Numbered from the stretch's first letter, positions 1 to 9,510 are shown. The stretch: DNA of 20,000 nucleotides from Mesostigma viride (GCA_009746045.1 RPFO01000769.1:1-20000), one strand, 5' to 3'. The notes: a model not told the origin generated them from the sequence alone. A program made the numbers and translations.

Positions 1-2519
1 ATGCGTGCCAGCCACCCACCACCACCATCCATGCGTGCCAGCACCCACCACCACCATCCATGCGTGCCAGCACCCACCACCACATCCATGCGTGCCAGCC
101 ACCCACCACCACCATCCATGCGTGCCAGCCACCCACCACCACCATCCATGCATGCCAGCCACCCACCACCACCATCCATGCATGCCAGCCCCCACCACCA
201 TCCATCCATGCCAGCACCCACCACCACCATCCATGCATGCCAGCACCCCACCACCATCCATCCACACATGCCAGCCACCACCACCACCACCATCGTGCGT
301 GCCAGCACCCCACCACCACCATCCATGCATGCCAGCCACCCACCACCACCATCCATGCGTGCCAGCACCCCACCACCACCATCCATGCGTGCCAGCACCC
401 CACCACCACCATCCATGCGTGCCAGCCACCACCACCACCACCATCCATGCATGCCAGCCCCACACCACCATCCATGCGTGCCAGCACCCACCACCACCAT
501 CCATGCGTGCCAGCCACCCACCACCACCATCCATGCATGCCAGCACCCCACCACCACCATCCATGCATGCCAGCACCCACCACCACCATCCATGCGTGCC
601 AGCCACCCACCACCACCATCCATGCATGCCAGCCACCCACCACCACCATCCATGCATGCCAGCACCCACCACCACCATCCATGCGTGCCAGCACCCACCA
701 CCACCATCCATGCATGCCAGCACCCACCACCACCATCCATGCGTGCCAGCACCCCACCACCACCATCCATGCGTGCCAGCACCCACCACCACCATCCATG
801 CATGCCAGCCACCCACCACCACCATCCATGCATGCCAGCCACCCACCACCACCATCCATGCATGCCAGCCCCCACCACCATCATCCATGCATGCCAGCCA
901 CCCACCACCACCATCCATGCGTGCCAGCACCCACCACCACCATCCATGCATGCCAGCCACCCACCACCACCATCCATGCGTGCCAGCACCACCACCACCA
1001 TCCATGCATGCCAGCACCCACCACCACCATCCATGCATGCCAGCCACCCACCACCACCATCCATGCGTGCCAGCACCCCACCACCACCATCCATGCGTGC
1101 CAGCACCCACCACCACCATCCATGCATGCCAGCCACCCACCACCACCATCCATGCGTGCCAGCCACCCACCACCACCATCCATGCATGCCAGCACCACCC
1201 ACCACCATCATCCATGCATGCCAGCACCACCACCACCATCCATGCGTGCCAGCACCCACCACCACCATCCATGCATGCCAGCACCCACCACCACCATCCA
1301 TGCATGCCAGCACCCCACCACCACCATCCATGCGTGCCAGCACCCCACCACCACCATCCATGCGTGCCAGCACCCCACCACCACCATCCATGCATGCCAG
1401 CCACCCACCACCACCATCCATGCATGCCAGCACCCCACCACCACCATCCATGCATGCCAGCACCCACCACCACCATCCATGCATGCCAGCACCCCACCAC
1501 CACCATCCATGCGTGCCAGCACCCACCACCACCATCCATGCATGCCAGCCACCCACCACCACCATCCATGCGTGCCAGCACCCCACCACCACCATCCATG
1601 CGTGCCAGCACCCCACCACCACCATCCATGCATGCCAGCCACCCACCACCACCATCCATGCGTGCCAGCACCCACCACCACCATCCATGCGTGCCAGCAC
1701 CCACCACCACCATCCATGCATGCCAGCACCCACCACCACCATCCATGCATGCCAGCCACCCACCACCACCATCCATGCATGCCAGCACCCACCACCATCA
1801 TCCATGCATGCCAGCACCCACCACCACCATCCATGCATGCCAGCACCCCACCACCACCATCCATGCATGCCAGCACCCACCACCACCATCCATGCATGCC
1901 AGCACCCACCACCACCATCCATGCGTGCCAGCCACCCACCACCACCATCCATGCGTGCCAGCACCCACCACCACCATCCATGCGTGCCAGCACCCACCAC
2001 CACCATCCATGCGTGCCAGCCACCCACCACCACCATCCATGCATGCCAGCCACCCACCACCACCATCCATGCATGCCAGCCACCCACCACCACCATCCAT
2101 GCATGCCAGCACCCACCACCATCATCCATGCATGCCAGCACCCCACCACCACCATCCATGCATGCCAGCACCCACCACCACCATCCATGCATGCCAGCAC
2201 CCCACCACCACCATCCATGCATGCCAGCACCCCACCACCACCATCCATGCATGCCAGCCACCCACCACCACCATCCATGCGTGCCAGCACCCCACCACCA
2301 CCATCCATGCATGCCAGCCACCCACCACCACCATCCATGCATGCCAGCCACCCACCACCACCATCCATGCATGCCAGCCACCACCACCACCATCCATGCA
2401 TGCCAGCCACCCACCACCATCCATGCGTGCCAGCCACCCACCACCACCATCCATGCGTGCCAGCCACCCACCACCACCATCCATGCATGCCAGCCACCCA
2501 CCACCACCATCCATGCGTG
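1..2519. repeat. 29/30-bp minisatellite array
   Basis: About 85 head-to-tail units of 29 or 30 bp, running in from beyond the left edge. Each unit has the form ATGCRTGCCAGC, then a short C/A spacer, then ACCACCACCATCC. Three spacer forms are mixed (one of 29 bp, two of 30 bp), and a few units carry an extra CAT near the end (about 880, 1205, 1797 and 2120). The first 300 bp is more irregular than the rest. No unit contains a stop in any forward frame, so long H/P/T-, S/P- and C/Q-rich ORFs appear in all three frames, and W/G/V-rich ORFs on the other strand. Random mixing of 29- and 30-bp units changes frame constantly, which argues against coding. The array ends abruptly at TGATTTTTTTGGGG. 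Confidence 0.97.
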
Positions 2520-2549
2520 ATTTTTTTGGGGAGTGGTTAGTATTGTTTT

Positions 2550-3175
2550 TGGGTAGGGTCGCTCTGCAGAGTGACCCCTACCCTTGCGCAATGTCGCAGT
2601 CTTTGTTTGTAAGGTCGCGCTGCAGAGTGACCCCCTCACAATGCAAACTTCCATTCAGTGTTTGTAGGGTCGCGCTGCAGAGTCACCTTTCCAAGATGCG
2701 TTATTCAATAACATTTTGTTGGTAGGGTCGCGCTGCAGAGTCACCTTTCCAAGATACGTTATTCAATAACATTTTGTTTGTAGGGTCGCGCTGCAGAGTC
2801 ACCTTTCCAAGATACGTTATTCAATCACATTTTGGTTGTAGGGTCGCGATGCAGAGTCACCCTTTCCGGATACGTTATTCAATAACATTTTGTTTGTAGG
2901 GTAGCGCTGCAGAGTCACCTTTCCAAGATACGTTATTCAATCACATTTTGGTTGTAGGGTCGCGTTGCAGAGTCACCCTTTCCAGATACGTTATTCAATA
3001 ACATTTTGTTTGTAGGGTAGTGCTGCAGAGTCACCCTTTCCAGATACGTTATTCAATAACATTTTGTTTGTAGGGTAGCGCTTCCGAGTGACCTTTCCAA
3101 GATACGTTATTCAATCACATTTGTGTTGTAAGGTCGCGCTGCCGAGTCACCCTTTCCAGATACGTTTATAAAAGT
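2550..3175. repeat. 58-bp tandem array built on a 22-bp palindrome
   Basis: Nine consecutive units begin at 2667, 2725, 2783, 2841, 2899, 2957, 3015, 3073 and 3131, exactly 58 bp apart. Two more divergent copies of the core lie at 2556 and 2611, and a stray core lies at about 3234. Each unit starts with a near-palindrome (GGGTCGCGCTG followed by CAGAGTCACC) and continues as TTTCCAAGATACGTTATTC and an A/T-rich spacer. Two spacer subtypes occur (CAATAAC...TTTG and CAATCAC...GTTG). The copy at 2556-2577 is the closest to a perfect palindrome. The array lies just 5' of the first recognisable exon of the large gene and may be inside its intron or 5' region. Confidence 0.95.
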
Positions 3176-3325
3176 TACATCTTCGATTTTTTTTTCCCAA
3201 ACCTGAATGGGATTTCATCCTTGTTTCTTCTTAGGGTAGCGCTGCAGCGCCACCCCTCACGCTGATGCGAATTTACACTTTCTTCATCCGACATTGGTCT
3301 ATTTGTTTTTCCTTATTTGCCGCAG

Positions 3326-4798
3326 AAGGAACAAGAGAAGGAGAGGGAAGTTCAGCTTCAGAAGGAAAAGGAGGAGCAGGAGAGGGCCTCCTTGCTTCAG
3401 AAGGGAAAAGAGGTGGAGAGGGCCACCTATGTCGACAAGGTCAAGTCGACGAGCGAGTCTCCTAAGTATAGTACGCCACCCGCCTCTCCGCCCAAGGGCG
3501 TAGAGGAGTTTCCTCCTCTGTCAACAATGCTTGCTGCCGGGGCTGGGCCAAGCTCCGTGGAGGCGTCGGCCTCCAAATCTCCCAAGCGGCCCGCACCTGA
3601 GGCACAGGCTGCCGGGGCTGGGTCCAGCTCCGTTGTGTCTCCACAGTCTCCTCAGCGGCCCGCACCTGAGGCACAGGCTGCCGGGGCTGGGTCCAGCTCC
3701 GTTGTGTCTCCACAGTCTCCCCAGCGGCCCGCCATCAACAAGGAGTCCCCCGTCCGCGGGAAGTCGACCTCAAACTCGCCGAGGTCCGCCCCCGTCGAGG
3801 TGGTTACCTCGAAGCCCAGCTCGCCGCCCAAGTCTTCTCCAAGGGCCCACCACGAGGCGTCTGAGCAGGGCAGCCCGCCGCCCAAGTCACCTCTAAGGTC
3901 CCACCACGAGGCTTCGACCTCGAAGGTCAGCACGTCGCCCAGGTCTCCTTCAAGGTCCCTACCCGAGGCGTCGACCTCACAGCCCAGCTCGCAGCCCGCG
4001 TCTCCCCAAAGCTCCCCTCCAAAGAAGGGGGCGACCTCCAAGTCCCGATCACCGCCCAAGTCGCCTGCAAAGTCTCCAGGTCGGAAGTCTCCGCCCAAGC
4101 GCCGGTCGCCACCCAAGCGCCGGTCGTCAAACTCACCTCCGAGGAGCCGCTCCCCACAGGCAAGAAAGAAAGCAAGAGCGGAATGGGAGGAGAAGGAGGA
4201 TGACCATGAGCGGTTCCTGCGTGATCTGCAGAAGAACATTGACCTCCTGATCAGCATGGAGGACAGGGACAAGGCAGACCCAAGGCCACTGGAGGATCTT
4301 CCGGAGGAGGAAAGAAAGAGAAGGAATGACCGCATGGCACTTCTGACTTCTTATCTGGATCAGGCAACGCAGCACGCCGAAGATCTGGTGAATCTGGAGA
4401 AAAAGGACAAGGAACGGAAGGCCGCCCAGGAGCTCCTGGAAAGGGAGCAGAGGGAATGGGTGAAGAAGGAAAGGGCAGAGCGAGAGGCGAAGCAGGCAGA
4501 AATGGAAGCTGCGGAGATGGAGGAGGCGGAGCGCAGGAAGAGGAGGGCGTCGTGGGAGCGGGACGAAAAGGAGAGAAAGGCGAATGAGGAAAGGAAAAAG
4601 AAGGACGAGGAGGCAAAGGCGAAGAGGAAGGTGCAGGAGGAGGGGAAGAGGATGATGGAGGCGGGTGTGGCGGCACGCCTGAAATACCAAGCCAAACTTG
4701 AGGAGGAGCGCAGGAAGGCGCAGGCTGCAGAAAAGTCGACGGAGGTGGATGGGAAGACCGCGGGGGTCTCGGAGAAGGAGGGTACGGAGCCGTCTCAG
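3326..4798 (+). CDS. exon 1 visible: SR/SPPK-rich and coiled-coil region
   Basis: The exon follows a good acceptor (TTTGCCGCAG) and ends CAG|GTGAGA, phase 0 at both ends, 491 codons. It starts with a charged KEQEKERE-type stretch. Next comes about 260 residues rich in S, P, K, A and T, including a 23-residue repeat and many SPPK/SPPR motifs such as SPPKRRSPPKRRS, which resemble SR-protein or linker-histone tails. From about 4163 to 4735 it is a long E/K/R/A-rich heptad-like segment, very probably a coiled coil. The composition suggests a nuclear, multivalent scaffold (inference). No enzyme domain is visible. It is the first exon of the gene inside the window; the 5' end of the coding sequence is missing. 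Confidence 0.75.
3591..3728 (+). repeat. 69-bp in-frame coding repeat
   Basis: Two near-identical 69-bp units (starting at 3591 and 3660), plus the beginning of a third at 3729, encode a 23-residue repeat beginning RPAPEAQAAGAGSSSVV. A more divergent relative lies upstream, at about 3530-3590. The unit length keeps the frame, so the repeat is tolerated in the disordered N-terminal region. Confidence 0.9.
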
Positions 4799-4889
4799 GT
4801 GAGAAACAGTTTTTACCCCCATTAGTGTGCGTGTTTTTTTTAACGGTTTCGTTATTCCTTATCTCTGCTAAGCTCGTCTGACCATGAAT

Positions 4890-4911
4890 GGGTCATTTCG
4901 CAGAGTGACCC
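4890..4911. repeat. 22-bp palindrome in intron 4799-4957
   Basis: GGGTCATTTCG joined directly to CAGAGTGACCC. The arms GGGTCA-T and A-TGACCC pair imperfectly around a TTCGCAGA centre. It ends 46 nt upstream of the intron acceptor at 4957. Confidence 0.9.
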
Positions 4912-4957
4912 TAACCTGAACCAACAAGTATGCTTTTCCCTGTTGTTTTGATTTCAG

Positions 4958-5020
4958 AGGAAGCGGGGGGCAGACGAAAAGAAGTCAGAGGATCCCAAGA
5001 AGAGCGGGACAACAACGGAG
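4958..5020 (+). CDS. 21-residue charged mini-exon
   Basis: Bounded by GATTTCAG and by GAG|GTGAGC, phase 0 on both sides. It begins RKRGADEKK and continues as a hydrophilic linker. It resembles the next exon in its AGGAAG start, length and charge, which suggests exon-intron duplication. Its role is presumably a flexible linker between the coiled coil and the first globular part. Confidence 0.65.
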
Positions 5021-5121
5021 GTGAGCGATAAGTAATCCTGTGTTTTTCGCCTTTGTTCTTTGTTCATTTGTCCATCATTTCTGAGTTGCCGTTTCCTTCG
5101 CATGTGTGATTAATTTATGGA

Positions 5122-5143
5122 GGGTCATTTCGCAGAGTGACCC
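5122..5143. repeat. 22-bp palindrome in intron 5021-5189
   Basis: Same sequence as the copy at 4890 (GGGTCATTTCG plus CAGAGTGACCC). It also ends 46 nt upstream of the acceptor at 5189. The flanks are related too (CTAAACTT, then GTATGCTTT). Confidence 0.9.
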
Positions 5144-5189
5144 TAAACTTTTTCAACGAGTATGCTTTCCTCTGTCTTGCTGCATCCAG

Positions 5190-5261
5190 AGGAAGAAAGG
5201 GGGAGATGAGACAGAGTCTCAGGGGAACGCCGAGGTTGGGAGTGGGGAGGAGAAATTGCGG
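5190..5261 (+). CDS. 24-residue charged mini-exon
   Basis: Acceptor GCATCCAG, donor CGG|GTGAGC, phase 0 on both sides. It encodes RKKGGDETESQ and a further acidic linker. The AGGAAG start and flanking introns match those of exon 4958-5020, so the two probably arose by tandem duplication of an exon-intron unit. Confidence 0.65.
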
Positions 5262-5337
5262 GTGAGCTAATAATTTTTTCGCCGCTTCATAGTGCATGTC
5301 AGTTAGTCGTTCGTTCTGTTTGAGATTTTTTTATGAA

Positions 5338-5359
5338 GGGTCACTTCGCAGAGTGACCC
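5338..5359. repeat. 22-bp palindrome in intron 5262-5411
   Basis: GGGTCACTTCG plus CAGAGTGACCC. This copy has an eight-base arm, GGGTCACT against AGTGACCC. It ends 52 nt upstream of the acceptor at 5411, in a similar position to the two preceding introns. Confidence 0.9.
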
Positions 5360-5411
5360 TAAACTTTTTTTCCGATTATGCTTTTGTTTCGTTTTGTGGA
5401 CCTGTGTGCAG

Positions 5412-6486
5412 CCGATCCAGTTGAGGGGCTTGGAAACTTGGAAGTCATGGTTGACGACTTACGAAAAACATCTGAACGATGACGCCAAGTCGTTCTTGAG
5501 CACCTTTGTGTCGAAGGAGATCGAAGTTGCGATCGATGACGGTGTCTGGCATGAGAGGATGGAAGTAATACATGATATGGCCAGGCCTGATGAGATAATG
5601 AACCCTTGGAGTGATCCTTCGTGCTTTTTGTTCGAAGTCATGGGGCGGAGCCTTAGAGGCAAAAGGTGAAGGGGAAGAAATGGCATCTCTCTTCGACACC
5701 TTCGAGTTGCTTGTTACCGAGTGCGGGTCGAATATACCCGACGCAGTGGATGTTACAGCTTATGTTCCTCGAAGCCTGCTCGTCTGGATCAAGCTGTCTT
5801 GTGCGACCAAACAGTACTGCAAGGACACGAGACAGCACCCATTGTCACACGAGTATTTTGACATCATCATATCTGTCTGCAGGTGGGAAATGTACCAGGT
5901 CCTAGAGCAGGGGAAGACAGGTGAGGATTGGGACACCTCCCCGCTGACGGAAACGGATGTCAATCTGCTCTTGAAGAAAGGGTTCAAGGCTGCACAGTTC
6001 GACTGGGATGTCTTCGGCGACTTTCTGATCGCCATGGACCACTCGGTATCTCCCGAGTTGTTCAGGGCTGGTTCGGAAGTGATTGAAGATTTGGATGGGG
6101 TTAGATCGCACTTCCTTTCGTCGTATTCAGTGTGGATGGCGCAGTTTAGGGTGAACCCAGACCCTATTCTTCCGAGTCGAGCTGTTGAATTGTTTCTTCA
6201 GTTGTGCGAGGATGAGATCCTGCGTTTTCGTCAGAGTGGGGAGTTCGACATGGCCGGACAGTATGAGCCCCCACGAAAGGAGGTTGTCGCATGGCTTGAG
6301 TACAAGGGGATCGACGACTGCCTGTCGTTAGTGACGGCGAACATAAACGAGAAATCATGGAGTCAGGACATGCTATCTCACTTGTTTTTTCTTCGGACGT
6401 TTTTCGAAAACGAACTGAGCCACACAACTCCATCTGAGATGTGGCCGATCGGACAAGTGTTGCGGGAGTGGAGATTTGACATTGAG
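5412..6486 (+). CDS. globular exon with one frame break
   Basis: The exon follows GTGTGCAG and ends GAG|GTAATT in phase 0. The first about 80 residues (LETWKSWLTTYEKH...) read in one frame to a TGA at 5667-5669. The remainder, over 270 residues (GEGEEMASLFDTFELL... to REWRFDIE), reads in the +1 frame. The switch falls between about 5612 and 5666. Removing one base near GGGGCGGAGCC would restore a continuous reading, so a single-base insertion is the simplest explanation. Both halves have normal globular composition (W, F, L, C rich) and no low complexity. No known family was recognised. No GT-AG intron of plausible length would repair the frame. Confidence 0.65.
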
Positions 6487-6603
6487 GTAATTATTGACAT
6501 TTGTGTACATTTTTATTCAGTCCGTTTAGATTAGTGTTGTGTATTTCTTTTGTTGAAAATTGTTACTAACGATGAACGCATTTCTTGCTCTACTTCCCGC
6601 CAG

Positions 6604-6657
6604 GAGGGTGACATTCCATGTTTTGAGGGACAAAGTCCTTCAGCGTGGAAACCGGAG
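6604..6657 (+). CDS. 18-residue exon
   Basis: Acceptor TTCCCGCCAG, donor CCGGAG|GTAAGC, phase 0 on both sides. It encodes EGDIPCFEGQSPSAWKPE. The upstream intron, 6487-6603, has a textbook TACTAAC-like branch site near 6564 and carries no palindrome copy. Confidence 0.55.
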
Positions 6658-6772
6658 GTAAGCAAATGCCGCTAAAGGTTCGGGGTCGATTTGTGAAGAT
6701 AGGATATTCAAGAAATAGTTCCTGTTTTGACTGACTTTGTATATTTATCTGAACGCACGTTTCGTCTTGCAG

Positions 6773-6826
6773 GATGACGATCAACCTTTTGAAGAGGTCG
6801 AAGGGATGGGGACGGAGAACGTAGAG
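6773..6826 (+). CDS. 18-residue acidic exon
   Basis: Acceptor CGTCTTGCAG, donor GTAGAG|GTAGGA, phase 0. It encodes DDDQPFEEVEGMGTENVE. It has the same length as the preceding exon, and both lie in short introns of about 115-130 nt. The downstream intron carries a palindrome copy. Confidence 0.55.
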
Positions 6827-6867
6827 GTAGGAAATTTGTTTCATTTTACTGTTCAAGCTTAGGGTTG

Positions 6868-6889
6868 GGGTCGCTCCGCAGAGCAACGT
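6868..6889. repeat. palindrome in intron 6827-6955
   Basis: GGGTCGCTCCG plus CAGAGCAACGT. Eight-base complementarity (CGCTCCGC region against GCAGAGC) is partly kept. It ends 66 nt before the acceptor at 6955. Confidence 0.8.
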
Positions 6890-6955
6890 TAAAAAAATTA
6901 ATGCTCGTTTTTTTTATGTCATCGTCTGAATTATTATTATTTTTTTTTCATGCAG

Positions 6956-7089
6956 GAGGTGGACGAGAAGGAAGAGGAGGAGAAGGAGCAGGAGGTGGAC
7001 GAGGAGGAAGAGGAGGAGGAGCACGAGGAGGAGGAGGAGGAGGAAGAAAATGAGCCCGAGCCAACTCCGAAGGGGAAGGGAAGGCAAAG
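6956..7089 (+). CDS. polyglutamate exon
   Basis: The exon follows TTTCATGCAG. It encodes EVDEKEEEEKEQEVDEEEEE and further acidic residues, then a basic end, PTPKGKGRQR. The likely donor is AAAG|GTTTGT, which leaves phase 2. The following acceptor (7219 or 7222) does not give an open frame into the next segment, so this junction is not resolved. The segment is an acidic disordered linker. Confidence 0.5.
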
Positions 7090-7121
7090 GTTTGTACAAT
7101 GTTTTTTAATTTTTAACGCTG

Positions 7122-7140
7122 AAGGTCGCGCTGCAGAGCT
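7122..7140. repeat. partial palindrome in intron after 7089
   Basis: AAGGTCGCGCTGCAGAGCT, the left three quarters of the 22-bp element, with the right arm replaced. It shows the element persisting in a further intron. Confidence 0.7.
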
Positions 7141-7219
7141 AGGATGCCAGAGTTCAGATTACTCTTCTTAATACATTTCGCTTCATGTGTATGTTGTGTG
7201 TTGTTAATATACCTTCCAG

Positions 7220-7738
7220 CAGGCTAAAAAAAGGCGACGACGACATTCCAGGATCCCAAGAAGCTTATTGACAGAAAGAATAAGGTGAAGACTATCTGTG
7301 ATATTGGCGACCTCATCCTAGGCAAGCCCCCTAAGGATGTTACGATGGGTGCCGGGGAGTTTCGCAAGTATCTCACCCAACTACGCGTTGAGCGGCGGCC
7401 GATTTCGCAAAGCAATCTGACACCTTCAACGGTGAGCTGGCCTATGATTTCGTCAACCAAGTCAAGTCCAAGGGCACCGAAAAGTTCAAGTGGAAACCAA
7501 AGGAGTACACGGAGGCGAAGGTGGACAAGGTCATCAAGTTCATGAAGTTGGATCTCAAGAGAAGGGATCGTGAACGGGCGAAGCTGCTTGAGGGTCAGGC
7601 AAAAGCGTCCAAAAAGAAGAGGGATGCGGATAAAAAGGAGAAGGGGAAGGATAAGGGGGTGGAAATGGAGGATGACGCGGCCGGGGGGAGAAGGGCGGGA
7701 AGGGAAAGAAGGGGAAGAAGGCGGGAGAAAAGGAAGAG
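7220..7738 (+). CDS. lysine-rich exon with frame breaks
   Basis: The coding signal is strong but split over frames. From 7252 it reads DPKKLIDRKNKVKTICDIGD and on to LTQLRVE. From about 7400 it reads ADFAKQSDTFNGELAYDFVN in another frame, down to a K/R-rich end. Near GAGCGGCGGCC (7390-7400) one base appears to be missing. At the six-G run 7683-7688 another appears missing, because a seventh G would make the end read GEKGGKGKKGKKAGEKE, matching the following duplicated exon. The donor is GAAGAG|GTGCGT. The N-terminal boundary is uncertain. No recognised family; the end is a basic linker. Confidence 0.5.
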
Positions 7739-7767
7739 GTGCGTTTTTGCGGAATTTTTATTTAGAG

Positions 7768-7789
7768 GGGTAGCTCTGTGGAGTGAACC
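7768..7789. repeat. palindrome in intron 7739-7908
   Basis: GGGTAGCTCTG plus TGGAGTGAACC, beginning 29 nt after the donor. Here the element sits near the 5' splice site rather than near the acceptor. Confidence 0.8.
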
Positions 7790-7908
7790 TTTTTACCTTC
7801 TCCGTGCTTTGCACCCTATTCGGTATTTTTTGTCTGCACGCCGACTATTTGCAAACGTTAAACTATTTATTGTTTTCCTGTCTCATCTTCGTCAATGTCT
7901 TCCTCCAG

Positions 7909-7971
7909 GGTGGCGAGGGGGAGAAAGGCGGAAAAGGAAAGAAGGGGAAGAAGGCGGGAGAAAAGGAAGCG
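7909..7971 (+). CDS. 21-residue GK-rich duplicated exon
   Basis: Acceptor TCCTCCAG, donor GAAGCG|GTGCGT, phase 0. It encodes GGEGEKGGKGKKGKKAGEKE. Its 3' 50 bases nearly repeat the last 50 bases of the preceding exon, and the introns on either side (7739-7908 and 7972-8140) are near copies. This exon therefore arose by tandem duplication of a 233-bp exon-intron unit. Confidence 0.65.
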
Positions 7972-7999
7972 GTGCGTTTTTGGTGATTTAGATTCAGAG

Positions 8000-8021
8000 G
8001 GGTAGCTCCGTGGAGTGACCC
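8000..8021. repeat. palindrome in intron 7972-8140
   Basis: GGGTAGCTCCG plus TGGAGTGACCC, 28 nt after the donor, co-duplicated with the copy at 7768. Confidence 0.85.
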
Positions 8022-8140
8022 TTTTTACCTTCTGTGTTCTTAGCACCCTACTCTGAGATTTTCCTACGCTCGCGGACTATATGCATACGTTAAACTATTT
8101 ATTGCTTTCTTGTCTCATGTTCGTCAATGCCTTCGTTCAG

Positions 8141-9301
8141 GGTGCCGAGGGGGAAGGAGACGGTGACGGAAGGTTGGCCGGCAATGATGCCGTTTTTGCA
8201 CTCGTCAAGGAGATGCTTAACTACGTCGAAGCCAGGGGCAAGGCGCCGGCGTCGGATATATTAAAGTGGCCTACCTTCTCCCCTTTTCTTGAGCTTCTGA
8301 AAGCACTTTCAAAGCTCTTCAAGGAGGGGATCCTGACGAGTAGTGGAAAGGTGGACAAGGAGCCGATCATCAAAGATTGGAAGATGGCAACGACCGTGGA
8401 CTCCGAGAAGGAGATCAGGGACAAAGCCATTCGGGACGCGAATGCTGTGCGGGAATCCCGTTGGATTCGACCGAGTGACTTCATCGATACCGGTTGCAAT
8501 AGCATGCGCATTCACACCGTCAACGGGCTGATTTTGCCTGACAACATGAGGCAGCGGTTGCTAAGCGATGAGGTGTTCAGGGAGAACGGGCGCATCTTGC
8601 TGAATGCAAAGACAAACAGTTTGCATTTTAAGGTGTGCATCCCTGTGTGGCAGTTCGCCTTTCAAGCGCTTGCGGAAACCAAGCCAAGCCTCTTCGCCAA
8701 ACACATCACGTCCACCGGCCCTTACCGGGATTGGCTGAAAAAATGCCATGGCGCTAGGACTGACGCGGAGTTCGTGGGCTCGCGTTACTTTCGCCCCTTG
8801 TCCGACAAGGAGATTGAGAAGTATCTTGGAACCAAGTCCACCGCTTCTTTCCTCAAGAGAGGTGTTGAGTTCCGGACCTATGCACGAGTCGGGGAACAAG
8901 ACGACGTTCTGCCCTTTGATTTTCAACCAAGGGAGGTCTTCAGCCTAATAAGCCAGGCCTCCTTAAAGGCATTCGACCCAAGATTTCACGAAGAACATCC
9001 TGATGGCGAATATCTCGTTCTTCGATATGCGGTGGTCGACGGAAACCACTATTTCAAGGGTTTAAAGTCTTTCAAGCAATTGGAGGGGGAATGGACGCCC
9101 GGTGTGACACATGTTAAGAAACTAATGTGTGAAGGGGGGGCAGCGTCTGAGAACGCGAAGGACAGTGCCGCGGCGGCTAAACTTTTCTCATCCCTTATGG
9201 AACAATTCCATACTGGGTACGGGGGAACGAACGTCATTCTGCTTCGGGGGGCCGACCTTCTTCCAAATTGGGACGAGTGTAAAAAGTTCCCGGAAATATC
9301 T
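8141..9301 (+). CDS. 387-codon globular exon, possible ParB-like motif
   Basis: The acceptor is CTTCGTTCAG and the donor TCT|GTAAGT, phase 0 at both ends, uninterrupted. A GEGDGDG linker is followed by globular sequence. At 9026-9055 the stretch YAVVDGNHYF follows HPDGEYLVLR. This resembles the G-E-Y...V-V-D-G-x-H-R signature of ParB/sulfiredoxin-fold domains, but the usual arginine after histidine is tyrosine. A helix-rich segment with acidic and hydrophobic residues precedes it (REVFSLISQASLKAFDP), as in ParB domains. This is weak, motif-level evidence only. Other parts (PLSDKEIEKYLGTKSTASF; FHTGYGGTNVILLRGADLLP) are not recognised. Confidence 0.75.
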
Positions 9302-9372
9302 GTAAGTGGTAGTTCTATCTATGGCAATGGTGACGCTGCAGTTCCACCACTTCGTCGTGTTATGTCGAGTAA

Positions 9373-9394
9373 GGGTCGCACTGTGGAGTGACCA
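9373..9394. repeat. palindrome in intron 9302-9633 (first copy)
   Basis: GGGTCGCACTG plus TGGAGTGACCA. This intron, the longest resolved one (332 nt), holds two clear copies and a third degenerate one near 9563-9586. Confidence 0.8.
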
Positions 9395-9488
9395 TGTCAA
9401 AAGTCTTCCTTTATCATGCATTATAAATGCGGGAAGTCGCACACAGAAACGACAATGGCAGTCAAACTCTCATCCCGACATATTTCTG

Positions 9489-9510
9489 GGGTGGTTTCGC
9501 AGAGTGACCC
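9489..9510. repeat. palindrome in intron 9302-9633 (second copy)
   Basis: GGGTGGTTTCG plus CAGAGTGACCC, followed by TAACTTACC, as in introns 4799-4957 and 5021-5189. It appears to belong to the same subfamily as those copies. Confidence 0.8.

Noticed and set aside
1-2540. Long H/P/T-rich ORFs in three forward frames and W/G/V-rich ORFs on the minus strand
   Set aside because: They are by-products of a stop-free tandem repeat with mixed 29- and 30-bp units; no single frame is kept.
3265-3465. Small ORF starting at ATG 3265 (MRIYTFFIRHW)
   Set aside because: It crosses a good acceptor at 3325 and overlaps the exon in another frame; the SR-like exon frame is far longer and better supported.
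3652-4822. Minus-strand S/L/P-rich ORFs opposite the first exon
   Set aside because: Shadow frames of a G/C- and purine-rich coding exon; low-complexity composition and no domain.
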